64,000 nt of DNA from Streptomyces hyderabadensis (GCF_020404845.1 NZ_JAIOJZ010000017.1:83475-147474); one strand, 5' to 3'; shown: positions 17,903 to 26,802, counted from the first letter of the stretch. Numbers and translations: made by a program. The notes: a model not told the origin generated them from the sequence alone.

Positions 17903-19483
17903 TCAGACCAGCGCGGGCTCCTTCTCCTCCGCCCGGTCCTCCGCCGGACCGCCTTCCACGTGCTGGGCCGGCCGCCCGGGCAGCGCGAACATCAGCAGGA
18001 AGATGACGGCCAGCACCGCGGCCACCCACCCCAGCGCGTTCTGGAAGGCGTCCACGTAGGCGGGGCCGATGCGGGCGGGGGTGAGGCGGTCGTCCATCGT
18101 GCCGAAGAAGACCACCGACACCAGACCGAGCCCGAGCGCGTTGCCCATCTGCTGCACGGTGTTGATGAGCCCCGACGCCGCCCCGGCGTGCTCGCGCGGC
18201 ACCTGGGAGAGCACCGCGTCGGTCAGCGGCGCGACGATCAGTCCCATGCCGAGCCCCATCACGGCCAGCGGCAGCGCCATCTGCCAGGACGTGATGGCGA
18301 GCCCGTAGCGCCCGGACTCCCAGACGTAGAGGAGCACTCCGGCCGCCATCACCAGCGCGCCGGCCTGGAGCACCTTGCGTCCGAACCGCGGGACCAGCTT
18401 CTGCACCGAGATCCCGGCCGCCACCGACACGGCGACCGAGAAGGGCACCCCGGTCAGCCCGGCCCGCAGCGGGGTCCAGCCGAGGCCCACCTGCATGTAC
18501 AGCGTCCAGACCAGGAAGAAGACGCCGAGGCCGACCCCGAAGACCGTCTGCACGGCGATTCCGGCCGCGAAGCTCTTCACCCTGAACAGGGACAGCTCCA
18601 CCAGCGGCGAACCGTCCCGCGCGCTCTTGCGCCGCTCGTAGGCGACCAGGACCGCGAGGACCACGACCGACCCGGCCATCGAGAGGTGCCCCCACAGCGG
18701 CCAGCCCAGCTCCTCGCCCCGGGTGAGCGGGTAGATCAGCATCAGCAGGCCGAGGGTGACCAGCGCGACGCCGACCAGGTCGAGCCGGAGGGCGCGCGGC
18801 GCCTTGGACTCGGCGATGAAGCGGCTGCCGAGGACCAGGCCCGCGATGCCGACGGGCAGGTTGATGAGGAAGATCGGCCGCCATTCGAGCCCGAAGAGGT
18901 TCCACTCGGTGAGCAGGGCGCCCAGCAGCGGTCCGGAGACGGCGCCGAGTCCGACGATCGCGCCGAACAGCCCGAAGACCTTGCCGCGTTCGTGCGCCGG
19001 GAAGGTGGCGTGCACGATCGACAGGACCTGCGGCACCATCAGCGCCGCCATGCCGCCCTGCAGGACGCGGGAGGCGACCAGCATCTCCGGGTTCACGGCG
19101 AGGCCGCACAGCGCCGAGGCCAGGGTGAAGCCGCCGATGCCGACGAGGAAGACCCGCTTGCGGCCGTGGATGTCGCCGAGCCGGCCGCCGGTGATCAGAC
19201 CGGCCGCGAAGGCGAGGGCGTACCCGGCGGTGATCCACTGGATCTGGCTGAACGAGGCGCCCTCGTCCTGCTGGATCGAGGGGATGGCGATGTTGACGAT
19301 GGTGACGTCCACCAGGTCCATGAACGCCGCGGTCATCACGATGGCGAGGGCGAACCAGCGACGCCGGTCGCCCGTGGCGGGCACGGCGGGCGAGGCGGGC
19401 GAGGCGGGCGAGGCGGGCGAGGCGGGCGAGGCGGACGGAACTGGCGGGACGGGAGCCGGGTCCCGGGTCTGCTTGGAGGTCAT
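17903..19483 (-). CDS. MFS drug transporter, DHA2 (EmrB/QacA) type
   Basis: 526-residue proton-coupled exporter with 14 predicted helices. Motifs are MDLVDVTIVNIAIPSIQ in TM1 and GGRLGDIHGRKRVFLVG in the 2-3 loop, as in EmrB/QacA pumps. Residues 19-33 are a Ser-Pro-Ala repeat coded by five exact copies of a 9-base unit (GGCGGGCGA on the plus strand, 19385-19429). It is divergent from a WYL-domain regulator 63 bases away, which probably controls it. Confidence 0.9.
   Translation of the reverse strand: MTSKQTRDPAPVPPVPSASPASPASPASPASPAVPATGDRRRWFALAIVMTAAFMDLVDVTIVNIAIPSIQQDEGASFSQIQWITAGYALAFAAGLITGGRLGDIHGRKRVFLVGIGGFTLASALCGLAVNPEMLVASRVLQGGMAALMVPQVLSIVHATFPAHERGKVFGLFGAIVGLGAVSGPLLGALLTEWNLFGLEWRPIFLINLPVGIAGLVLGSRFIAESKAPRALRLDLVGVALVTLGLLMLIYPLTRGEELGWPLWGHLSMAGSVVVLAVLVAYERRKSARDGSPLVELSLFRVKSFAAGIAVQTVFGVGLGVFFLVWTLYMQVGLGWTPLRAGLTGVPFSVAVSVAAGISVQKLVPRFGRKVLQAGALVMAAGVLLYVWESGRYGLAITSWQMALPLAVMGLGMGLIVAPLTDAVLSQVPREHAGAASGLINTVQQMGNALGLGLVSVVFFGTMDDRLTPARIGPAYVDAFQNALGWVAAVLAVIFLLMFALPGRPAQHVEGGPAEDRAEEKEPALV
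19385..19429. repeat. Five tandem copies of a 9-base unit in the MFS N-terminus
   Basis: Five perfect, in-frame copies of GGCGGGCGA on the plus strand encode (Ser-Pro-Ala)n ahead of the first membrane helix. Copy number is likely to vary between strains by slippage without breaking the frame. Confidence 0.9.
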
Positions 19484-19505
19484 GGCAGGAACCTAGGAGG
19501 CCAAT

Positions 19506-19528
19506 AGGTCTGATCCTGTCCTAGACCT
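19506..19528. promoter_or_regulatory. Candidate operator between MFS pump and WYL regulator
   Basis: Inverted repeat AGGTCT (19506-19511) and AGACCT (19523-19528) with an 11-base spacer, in the middle of the 62-base divergent intergenic region. It is placed to control both genes. Confidence 0.5.
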
Positions 19529-19545
19529 GCGGCATCCTCGAACGC

Positions 19546-20517
19546 ATGACGACGGACACCCCGGCCCGGCTGCTGACGCTCCTCTCCCTCCTGCAGACGC
19601 CCCGCGAATGGCCCGGCGGCGAGCTGGCCGCGCGGCTCGGGGTCTCCCGGCGCACGGTGCGGCGGGACATCGACCGGCTGCGCGAACTGGGCTATCCGGT
19701 CCAGGCGACGATGGGCGCCGACGGCGGCTACCGGCTGGTGGCGGGCAAGGCGATGCCGCCGCTGGTCCTCGACGACGAGGAGGCGGTGGCCATCGCGGTC
19801 GGGCTGCGGGCCGGCGCGGGCCACGCGGTCGCGGGCCTGGACGAGGCGTCGGTGCGGGCCCTGGCCAAGCTGGAGCAGGTGCTGCCGTCCCGGCTGCGGC
19901 ACCGGGTCACCACGCTCCAGTCCGCGACCACCCCGCTGACCAGCGGAGACGGGCCGAGCATCGCGCCCGAGACGCTGACCGTGATGGCCTCGACGGTGGC
20001 CGGGCACGAGCGGCTGCGGTTCGCCTATCGCGCGGCGGACGGCAGCCAGTCGCGGCGCGTGACCGAGCCGTACCGGCTGGTGTCGACGGGGCGGCGCTGG
20101 TACCTGGTCGCCTACGACCTCGACCGGGACGACTGGCGGACGTTCCGGGTCGACCGGGTGAGCGAGCCCTTCGCCACGGGGGCGCGGTTCGCCCCGCGGG
20201 AGCTGCCGACCGGGGACGCGGCCGAATACCTGCGGCTTTCGATGCAGCGCCGCACCGACTCCTACGAGATCGCGGTCGTCTTCCACGCACCGGCCGAGGC
20301 CGTCGCGCCGCTGCTGCCGCACTGGATGGGAACGCCCGAGCCGGTGGACGGCTGCACGTCGTGCGTCGTACGGGCGACCGTCTCCGGCTCGGTGGAGTGG
20401 ATCGCGGCCCGCCTCGCGACGTCCGGCCTGGACTTCCGCGTCCGCGAACCGGCGGAACTGGTGGACTGCGTACGGGACATGGGCGCCCGCCTGACCCGCG
20501 CGACGGAGCCGGACTGA
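19546..20517 (+). CDS. Transcriptional regulator, HTH_11 plus WYL domain
   Basis: 323 residues. A winged HTH sits at residues 7-58 (GGELAARLGVSRRTVRRDIDRLRELGYPV). The WYL domain spans about 140-225 (EPYRLVSTGRRWYLVAYDLDRDDWRTFRVDRV), and a C-terminal WCX extension follows. WYL proteins sense small ligands or nucleic acids. ATG 19546. Position and the shared operator candidate suggest it controls the divergent DHA2 pump. Confidence 0.9.
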   Translation: MTTDTPARLLTLLSLLQTPREWPGGELAARLGVSRRTVRRDIDRLRELGYPVQATMGADGGYRLVAGKAMPPLVLDDEEAVAIAVGLRAGAGHAVAGLDEASVRALAKLEQVLPSRLRHRVTTLQSATTPLTSGDGPSIAPETLTVMASTVAGHERLRFAYRAADGSQSRRVTEPYRLVSTGRRWYLVAYDLDRDDWRTFRVDRVSEPFATGARFAPRELPTGDAAEYLRLSMQRRTDSYEIAVVFHAPAEAVAPLLPHWMGTPEPVDGCTSCVVRATVSGSVEWIAARLATSGLDFRVREPAELVDCVRDMGARLTRATEPD

Positions 20518-20539
20518 CCGCCGGGGTGTCGTCCGGGGA

Positions 20540-21385
20540 TCAGTCCCGTTCCGCGGGGGCTTCTTCCCAGGTGAACTCCCGCAGTACCGCCAGGTTCAGC
20601 AGCGCCTGCTCCAGGGGGCTGCGCGCCTCCTGGGAGGACGACGCGGCCCAGTGCTCCGCCGCGACCCGTACGGCGGCGCCCGCGACCGCGGCCGCGAAGT
20701 GCAGCCGGGGAGAGGCGGCCAGGCGTGCGGCAACGTTGTCGTCGCCGCCGGACATCCGCGCGGCCAGCGCCTCCACCAGCCGCCGCTCCGTGGAGTGGCA
20801 GACCTCCGCCCACACCTTGCGCAGCGCCGGACTGCCCTCGGCCAGGCGGATGAGGACGCGGGCCCCCTCCCAGGACGGCGCCGACACACCGGCGCCCGGG
20901 GTCAGCGTGTGCCGCACGGCGTGTTCCAGGGCCGCGGGCGGGGTGAGTTCGGCCGGGGCCTCGCGCACCGCCCGCACCCAGCGCTCGGCGCCCAGGGCGT
21001 AGAGCGGGGCGACCGCCTCCTCCTTGGCGGCGAAGTAGCGGTAGAAGGTGCGCGGGGCGACACCCGCCGCCCGCGCGATGTCCTCGGCCCGGGTGGCCCG
21101 CAGGCCCTGGCCGGCGAAGAGGCGGGCCGCCGCCCGGGCGATCTCCATCCGGGTCTCGGCCTTGCGCCGCTCGGTCAGGGAGACCGGCTGGACGGGTTCG
21201 ACCGGCTGGGCCCGTGCGATCGCCTGCACCCGTCCGACCGCCTGGACCCGTCCGACCGGCTGGATCGGCCCGACCAGATCGACCGGATCGGCCGGCCCCG
21301 CAGGATCGACCGGCTCAGCGGGGCCGACCGGTTCGGCCGGGCCGACCGGGCCGGGACCGGGAATCGTTGGAAACGTGCTGCTCAC
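20540..21385 (-). CDS. TetR-family regulator with repetitive Pro/Val-rich N-terminus
   Basis: 281 residues. The TetR HTH is at about 70-120 (ERRKAETRMEIARAAARLF, then ARAAGVAPRTFYRYFAAKEE), followed by an all-alpha ligand domain. The first 67 residues are an odd imperfect repeat of GPAEPV/DPAGPA/PVGRVQAVG units coded by degenerate tandem DNA repeats (about 21187-21370). They could be a real extension or untranslated leader; a GTG inside (V-Q-A-I-A-R) is an alternative start. A perfect 15-bp palindrome lies 21 bases before GTG 21385. From memory the S. coelicolor equivalent is SCO3201, a repressor whose overexpression blocks antibiotic production and sporulation. Confidence 0.82.
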   Translation of the reverse strand: MSSTFPTIPGPGPVGPAEPVGPAEPVDPAGPADPVDLVGPIQPVGRVQAVGRVQAIARAQPVEPVQPVSLTERRKAETRMEIARAAARLFAGQGLRATRAEDIARAAGVAPRTFYRYFAAKEEAVAPLYALGAERWVRAVREAPAELTPPAALEHAVRHTLTPGAGVSAPSWEGARVLIRLAEGSPALRKVWAEVCHSTERRLVEALAARMSGGDDNVAARLAASPRLHFAAAVAGAAVRVAAEHWAASSSQEARSPLEQALLNLAVLREFTWEEAPAERD

Positions 21386-21405
21386 TTCGGCAGGCTATGC
21401 CGCTG

Positions 21406-21420
21406 TGGCAGAATCTGCCA
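21406..21420. promoter_or_regulatory. Perfect 15-bp palindrome, probable TetR operator
   Basis: TGGCAGA-A-TCTGCCA, in the promoter position of the leftward TetR gene with no ribosome-binding site between it and the start. An autoregulatory site and perhaps a leaderless transcript are likely. Confidence 0.65.
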
Positions 21421-21819
21421 TCCGGCGGGCCACCCCGGGGTTCAGGTTCGGGGTGGCCCGCCTCCCCGCCCCTGCCCCGGCTCGCGGCCGGCCCGCTCCC
21501 GCACGAGAAGGAGCCGGGCTGCGGCGCCCCGGGGGGAGAGGCGCCGAGCCCGGCTCGGGAAGTCCCGGCGCCGGGGGGAGTGCGTCGGGACGTGGTCCGG
21601 TGTGTGCTGCGGTGGTGCCGCGGTGACTCGGTGCGAAGCCGTTGCCCGGCCCCCGGCCAACGGGCCCGAACGTCTTGTTCCCGGCCCCCGCGCGTTGAAG
21701 CAGCGTTGTACAGCCATGTTTGCGCGGGCTTCGACCACCGGCGTACGCCCCATCCGCCACGTCACGCCCCCGCGTCACGCGGCGGCCGGACCGCACGGCC
21801 GGCCGTCGTCCCCACCGCG
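21421..21819. other. Non-coding gap between hrdD and the TetR gene
   Basis: About 400 bases without a convincing ORF. It holds a strong hairpin (21513-21554): AGCCCGGC and GGCGCC arms pair with GCCGGGCT and GGCGCC around an 11-base loop. This is the best candidate for the hrdD terminator, although it lies 270 bases beyond the stop. Confidence 0.5.
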
Positions 21820-22818
21820 CTACGCCGCCGCTTCGAAGCCGGTGTCGCGGGCCAGCTTCTTCAGCTCCAGCAGCGCGTGCTTCTCGATCTGGCGGATGCG
21901 CTCGCGGGTGAGCCCGTGCTCCTTGCCGACCTCGGTCAGCGTGCGCTCGCGGCCGTCGTCGATGCCGTACCGCATCTTGATGATCGAGGCCGTGCGCGGG
22001 TCGAGGCGGCCGATCAGGTCGTCCAGCTCCTCGCTGCGCAGCAGGGTCAGCACCGACTGCTCGGGCGACACGGCCGAGGTGTCCTCCAGCAGGTCGCCGA
22101 ACTGGGTCTCGCCCTCGTCGTCCACCGACATGTTCAGCGAGACCGGGTCGCGGGCCCAGTCGAGCACGTCGGTGACGCGCTCCGGCGTCGAGCCCAGCTC
22201 GGCCGCGATCTCGGCGGGCTCCGGCTCGCGGCCGTGCTCGCGGTTGAACTCGCGCTGCACGCGCCGGATCCGGCCCAGCTCCTCCACCAGGTGGACGGGC
22301 AGCCGGATGGTGCGCGACTGGTCGGCGATGGAGCGGGTGATGGCCTGACGGATCCACCAGGTCGCGTACGTCGAGAACTTGAAGCCCTTGCGGTAGTCGA
22401 ACTTCTCGACCGCGCGGACCAGGCCGGCGTTGCCCTCCTGGATCAGGTCGAGGAGCGGCAGACCGCTGCGCGGGTAACGGCGGGCGACCGCGACGACCAG
22501 GCGGAGGTTGGAGCGGATGAAGACGTCCTTCGCCCGCTCGCCCTCGTCGATCAGGGCCTGGAGCTCCTCACGGGTGGCGTCCGCCCCGGTCTCCTCGTAG
22601 CCTTCGAGGACCTGCCGCGCGAACACACCCGCCTCGATGGTCTGGGACAGCTCGACCTCCTTGGCGGCGTCTAGCAGCGGTGTCCGGGCGATCTCGTCGA
22701 GGTACATGCCGACCAGATCGCGGTCGGCGAGCTCGCCGCCGTTCGCGCGGACGCTGGTTGCCGAGCCGGAGGTCTCGCCGGTGGCGGACTTACGACGGGC
22801 GACGGCACGGGTTGCCAT
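21820..22818 (-). CDS. hrdD: RNA polymerase sigma factor HrdD (group 2 sigma-70)
   Basis: 332-residue primary-like but dispensable sigma factor. Region 1.2 starts at DLVGMYLDEIARTPLLDAA. Region 2 holds NLRLVVAVARRY, LDLIQEGNAGLVRAVEKFDY and FSTYATWWIRQAI. Region 4.2 is TLTEVGKEHGLTRERIRQIE. The long region 1.1 of HrdB is absent, as in HrdD. ATG 22818 follows GGGAG. A SigR-type promoter lies upstream. The ORF is open further upstream, but without sigma-factor character. Confidence 0.95.
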   Translation of the reverse strand: MATRAVARRKSATGETSGSATSVRANGGELADRDLVGMYLDEIARTPLLDAAKEVELSQTIEAGVFARQVLEGYEETGADATREELQALIDEGERAKDVFIRSNLRLVVAVARRYPRSGLPLLDLIQEGNAGLVRAVEKFDYRKGFKFSTYATWWIRQAITRSIADQSRTIRLPVHLVEELGRIRRVQREFNREHGREPEPAEIAAELGSTPERVTDVLDWARDPVSLNMSVDDEGETQFGDLLEDTSAVSPEQSVLTLLRSEELDDLIGRLDPRTASIIKMRYGIDDGRERTLTEVGKEHGLTRERIRQIEKHALLELKKLARDTGFEAAA

Positions 22819-22944
22819 GCGTGCTCCCTTGCGATGGTGGTTCAGCGGGTGGTCCGGTGGACGCTCGGGCGCCTTGCGGGGTTGTCTCCGTTGCCTTCGG
22901 TCCCTCTCGGGACTCTCCTCGGGTGCCCTGCATCCGATGGAAAC

Positions 22945-22971
22945 AACGACTGGAATCCGGACAGAATTCCC
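22945..22971 (-). promoter_or_regulatory. SigR-type promoter of hrdD
   Basis: Reading leftward, the sequence has GGGAAT (22971-22966), an exact 18-base spacer and GTT (22947-22945). This matches the GGGAAT-N18-GTT consensus of the thiol-oxidative-stress sigma factor SigR. hrdD is a known SigR target in S. coelicolor. It gives a leader of about 120 bases. Confidence 0.85.
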
Positions 22972-23034
22972 AACCCGCCCCTCAATTTTTCTGATCATGC
23001 AGTACCCTGTGCCGCCACACGAGGAGGGGTGAGG

Positions 23035-23550
23035 ATGCCGGGAACCGCGGAGGTCCAGGTCAGACCGGGAGTCGAGGAGGATCTCAAGCCACTCACCGAC
23101 CTCTACAACCACTACGTACGTGAGACGCCCATCACGTTCGACACCGAGCCGTTCACCCCGCAGGAGCGCCGCCCTTGGCTGCTCTCCCACCCTGAAGACG
23201 GCCCGCACCGGCTGAGGGTTGCCACGGACGCGGACTCACAGGAGATTCTGGGGTACGCCACCTCCAGCCCCTACCGCGCGAAGCCCGCCTACGCGACCTC
23301 GGTGGAGACCACCGTCTACGTCGCCCCCGGCGCCGGCGGCCGCGGCATCGGCTCGCTGCTCTACACGTCCCTCTTCGCCGCCCTGGCCGGCGAGGACCTG
23401 CACCGCGCCTACGCGGGCATCGCCCAGCCCAACGCGGCATCCGCCCGGCTGCACGCCCGCTTCGGCTTCCGGCACGTGGGCACCTACCGGGAGGTGGGCC
23501 GCAAGTTCGGGCGGTACTGGGACGTGGCCTGGTACGAGAAGCCGCTCTAG
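23035..23550 (+). CDS. GNAT acetyltransferase, phosphinothricin acetyltransferase-like
   Basis: 171 residues. GNAT motif A is ETTVYVAPGAGGRGIGSLLY, with VRPGVEEDLKPLTDLYNHYV at the start and FGFRHVGTYREVGRKFGRYWDVAWYEK at the end, as in Pat/Bar and YwnH enzymes. It would move an acetyl group from acetyl-CoA to the amine of phosphinothricin, methionine sulfoximine or similar compounds; the physiological substrate is not certain. ATG 23035 follows GAGGAGGGG. Its stop codon overlaps that of the convergent dioxygenase gene (23547-23550). Confidence 0.9.
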   Translation: MPGTAEVQVRPGVEEDLKPLTDLYNHYVRETPITFDTEPFTPQERRPWLLSHPEDGPHRLRVATDADSQEILGYATSSPYRAKPAYATSVETTVYVAPGAGGRGIGSLLYTSLFAALAGEDLHRAYAGIAQPNAASARLHARFGFRHVGTYREVGRKFGRYWDVAWYEKPL

Positions 23551-24353
23551 CCGAACTGCACCGACCGCTTGGCCAGCCCCATCCAGAAGCCGTCGATCAC
23601 CGACCGCCGCGTGTCCAGCTCACCGGCCGCGTCCGCCGCGCCCATGGTCACGAACAGGGGCGCGAAGTGCTCGGTGCGCGGGTGGGCGAGGCGCCCCGCC
23701 GGGGACTTGCGGGCGAAGTCGAGCAGCCCGTCCACGTCCCCGCCCTCCAGGGCGCGCCGGCCCCAGTCGTCGAACTCCGCGGACCAGGAGGGGATGCCGC
23801 CCTGGCGCAGCGCGGCCAGGTTGTGGGTGAAGAAGCCGGAGCCGATGATCAGCACGCCCTCGTCCCGCAGCGGAGCGAGCCTGCGGCCGGTCTCCATGAG
23901 CCGCACCGGGTCGAGGGTCGGCATGGAGACCTGGAGCACCGGGATGTCGGCCTCCGGGTACATCTCGACCAGCGGCACGTAGGCGCCGTGGTCGAGGCCG
24001 CGGTCGGGGACGTCCTGCACGGGCGTGCCGGGGGCGCGCAGCAGCTTGCGCACCGACTCGGCGAGCGCGGGTGCGCCGGGCGCCCCGTAGCGCACCTGGT
24101 AGTACTGCTCCGGGAAGCCCCAGAAGTCGTAGACGAGGGGGACGGTCCGGGTGGCGCCGAGGGCGAGCGGGGCCTCCTCCCAGTGGGCGGAGACGACGAG
24201 GATCGCCTTCGGGCGGGGCAGGTCCGCGGCCCAGGCGGCCAGTTCGCCGGGCCAGACGGGGTCGTCGGCCAGGGGCGGTGCGCCGTGGCTGAGGTAGAGC
24301 GCGGGCATGCGCTCAGGAACTGCGGCGGAGGAGGACGCGGAGGAGGAGGTCAC
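23547..24353 (-). CDS. LigB-family class III extradiol dioxygenase (DOPA dioxygenase-like)
   Basis: 268 residues. Metal-ligand motifs are ALYLSHGAPPL, VVSAHWEE, LDHGAYVPL and HFAPLFVTMGAA, the pattern of YgiD/plant 4,5-DOPA dioxygenase extradiol enzymes, which use a His-coordinated divalent metal. The natural substrate is unknown. GTG 24353 follows GGAGCAGCC; ATG 24308 is a later alternative. It is divergent from a MarR gene, with a long inverted repeat between them. Confidence 0.9.
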   Translation of the reverse strand: MTSSSASSSAAVPERMPALYLSHGAPPLADDPVWPGELAAWAADLPRPKAILVVSAHWEEAPLALGATRTVPLVYDFWGFPEQYYQVRYGAPGAPALAESVRKLLRAPGTPVQDVPDRGLDHGAYVPLVEMYPEADIPVLQVSMPTLDPVRLMETGRRLAPLRDEGVLIIGSGFFTHNLAALRQGGIPSWSAEFDDWGRRALEGGDVDGLLDFARKSPAGRLAHPRTEHFAPLFVTMGAADAAGELDTRRSVIDGFWMGLAKRSVQFG

Positions 24354-24366
24354 GGCTGCTCCATTA

Positions 24367-24424
24367 CTTGAACTCTCAATCTCTATCCACCGTCAACCTA
24401 CGCCGATTTTGTTTAATGTTCAAG
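24367..24424. promoter_or_regulatory. Inverted repeat in the dioxygenase/MarR divergent promoter
   Basis: CTTGAAC (24367-24373) and its exact complement GTTCAAG (24418-24424) flank a 44-base AT-rich core. The layout fits a MarR protein binding two sites, or looping, to control both genes. Confidence 0.55.
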
Positions 24425-24448
24425 GAAGCGTTTCGTACAGTGGGACAC

Positions 24449-24940
24449 ATGAACGACGAACCCCGTTGGCTCACCGCGGAGGAGCAGCTCGTCTGGCGCT
24501 CCTACATCGAGGCCGCCACCCTCCTCGAGGACCACCTCGACCGGCAGCTCCAGCGCGACGCGGGCATGCCGCACGTCTACTACGGCCTGCTGGTGAAGCT
24601 GGCCGAGTCACCGCGCCGGCGGCTGCGGATGACGGAGCTGGCCAAGTACGCGAAGATCACGCGCTCCCGGCTCTCGCACGCGGTGGCCCGCCTGGAGAAG
24701 AACGGCTGGGTCCGCCGCGAGGACTGCCCCTCCGACAAGCGCGGCCAGTTCGCCATCCTCACCGACGAGGGGTACGAGGTGCTGCGCCGGACCGCACCGG
24801 GCCATGTGAACGCCGTACGCCAGGCGGTCTTCGACCGGCTGAGCCCGGAACAGCAGAAGTCCCTCGGCGAGATCATGCGGATCGTCGCCGAGGGACTTCA
24901 GCCGAGCGAAGCGGGTGCGGACCTGCCCTGGCTGCGCTGA
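24449..24940 (+). CDS. MarR-family transcriptional regulator
   Basis: 163 residues from ATG 24449. The winged HTH is RRLRMTELAKYAKITRSRLSHAVARLEKNGWVRREDCPSDKRGQFAILTDEG, a complete MarR signature with the D-x-R wing. The flanking helices form the dimer interface. It is probably the local repressor of the divergent extradiol dioxygenase gene, with release by a phenolic ligand. The upstream ORF extension to 24368 covers the operator region and is not likely translated. Confidence 0.9.
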   Translation: MNDEPRWLTAEEQLVWRSYIEAATLLEDHLDRQLQRDAGMPHVYYGLLVKLAESPRRRLRMTELAKYAKITRSRLSHAVARLEKNGWVRREDCPSDKRGQFAILTDEGYEVLRRTAPGHVNAVRQAVFDRLSPEQQKSLGEIMRIVAEGLQPSEAGADLPWLR

Positions 24941-25039
24941 GCGCGCGGCCGGGGCAGGTCCTGGGGAACCGTGCTCACGGGGCGTCCCCTCCCCGTGGGC
25001 ACGGGTGGAACGGGGCCCGAGCGGGTACCGGGCCGGGCG

Positions 25040-26596
25040 TCAGTGGGCGACGACCGGCACCGGCAGCTCGTCCTCGGCCGCCTCGCCCGCACCGGAACCG
25101 GTGACGGCCTTGCCGCTGCCCGGCCGCCCGGCGTTGACGAAGGTCAGGGCGATCGCGGCCGCCACGACCAGGATGCCGACGGCGAACCAGATCGCGCTGG
25201 TGTAGCCCTGCACCTGGCCCTGCAGCTGGACCAGCTGCTGCTGGGACCGGGAGGTGGCGCCCGCGATGTGGTCGGCGATGTACGAGGTGGTCGCCGAGGC
25301 GGCGATCGTGTTCAGCAGCGCCGTACCGATCGCGCCGCCCACCTGCTGCGAGGTGTTGACCATCGCGGAGGCGACGCCCGCGTCCCGCGGCTCCACGCCC
25401 ATGGTGGCCATGGACATGGCCGGCATGAACGCCGTACCCATGCCGAGGCCGAGCAGGAGCATGCCGGGCAGCAGCACACCGGCGTAGGAGGTGTCGACCT
25501 CCAGCTGGGTCAGGAACAGCATGCCGACGGCGGCGACCAGGAAGCCGGGGCCCATCAGCAGCCGGGGCGCGACCCGGGTCATCAGGCGCGTGCCGATCTG
25601 CGTGGAGCCCGTGATCATGCCCGCGATCATCGGCAGGAAGGCGAAGCCGGTCTTCACCGGCGTGTAGCCCTTCACGATCTGCAGGTAGTAGGTCAGGAAG
25701 AGGAACAGGCCGAACATCGCGATGATGGCCAGACCCAGCGAGAGGTAGATCCCGCCCCGGTTGCGCTCGGTGATCACGCGCAGCGGCAGCAGCGGGGCCT
25801 TGACCTTGGACTCGACGATCACGAAGGCCAGCAGCAGCACGGCCGAGCCGACGAACATGCCGATCGTCAGCGCGTCGCTCCAGCCGTTGGACTCGGCGCG
25901 GGTGAAGCCGTAGACGAGCGCGACCAGACCGAGGGTGGACAGGATCACGCCGGGGATGTCGAGCGGCGAGCGGTTGCGGCCGCCCTTCGGCTCACGGATG
26001 ACGAAGTACGCACCGGCCGCGGCGACGATGGCGAACGGGATGTTGACGAAGAACGTCCAGCGCCAGTTCAGGTACTCGGTGAGGAAACCGCCGAGGATCA
26101 GGCCCACGGCGCCACCGCCACCGGCGATCGCACCGTAGATGCCGAAGGCCTTGGCACGCTCCTTGGCGTCCGTGAACATCACGGCGAGCAGGGAGAGCGC
26201 GGCGGGCGCGAGCAGGGCACCGAAGACGCCCTGGAGGGCGCGGGAGCCGAACATCATCGCCTCGTTGGTGGCCGCGCCGCCGAGCGCGGAGGCGACGGCG
26301 AAGCCGGCCAGGCCGGTGACGAAGGTGCGCTTGCGGCCCCACAGGTCGGCTATCCGGCCGCCGAACAGCAGCAGACCGCCGAAGGCGAGGGCGTAGGCCG
26401 TGACGACCCACTGCCGGTTGCCGTCGGAGATGCCGAGGTCCTGCTGTGCGGAGGGCAGGGCGATGTTCACGATGGTGGCGTCGAGGACCACCATCAGCTG
26501 GGCGAGCGCGATGAAGACCAGCGCTTTCCAGCGGCCGGCGTCCGGGGCGCCGGAGACGCCGGAGACGCCGGAGGCCTTGACGGCTGATTGAGACAC
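25040..26596 (-). CDS. MFS drug transporter, DHA2 type
   Basis: 518-residue exporter with 14 predicted helices. Signatures are LMVVLDATIVNIALPSAQ in TM1 and GGRIADLWGRKRTFVTG in loop 2-3. A short repeat coded by GGAGACGCC (Val-Ser-Gly) lies before TM1. GTG 26596 lies just after an AGTGGG motif; GTG 26608 is possible. Downstream of the TetR gene on the same strand, it forms a classic repressor-pump pair. Confidence 0.9.
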   Translation of the reverse strand: MSQSAVKASGVSGVSGAPDAGRWKALVFIALAQLMVVLDATIVNIALPSAQQDLGISDGNRQWVVTAYALAFGGLLLFGGRIADLWGRKRTFVTGLAGFAVASALGGAATNEAMMFGSRALQGVFGALLAPAALSLLAVMFTDAKERAKAFGIYGAIAGGGGAVGLILGGFLTEYLNWRWTFFVNIPFAIVAAAGAYFVIREPKGGRNRSPLDIPGVILSTLGLVALVYGFTRAESNGWSDALTIGMFVGSAVLLLAFVIVESKVKAPLLPLRVITERNRGGIYLSLGLAIIAMFGLFLFLTYYLQIVKGYTPVKTGFAFLPMIAGMITGSTQIGTRLMTRVAPRLLMGPGFLVAAVGMLFLTQLEVDTSYAGVLLPGMLLLGLGMGTAFMPAMSMATMGVEPRDAGVASAMVNTSQQVGGAIGTALLNTIAASATTSYIADHIAGATSRSQQQLVQLQGQVQGYTSAIWFAVGILVVAAAIALTFVNAGRPGSGKAVTGSGAGEAAEDELPVPVVAH

Positions 26597-26802
26597 GGGG
26601 ATACCCACTTCGGACTTCGTGATGGAAAAAGACGAGAAAAGGGACGACTGGACCCGCGCCGACGGCCCGCCGTCGGCGGAGGTGCCGACAGCCCGGCGTC
26701 GGTGACGGGACTGGTGGTTCTGGTGGTCTGCTGGTTCTGGTGGCGTTGCCACTGGGCTACTTGGCTACTGAGCCACCGCCCGTTGTGGCCGTACTGGCGG
26801 TA

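Noticed and set aside
19385..19429. Possible CRISPR-like repeat
   Set aside because: The units are contiguous 9-mers without spacers inside a coding frame. No CRISPR array or cas gene was seen anywhere in the window.
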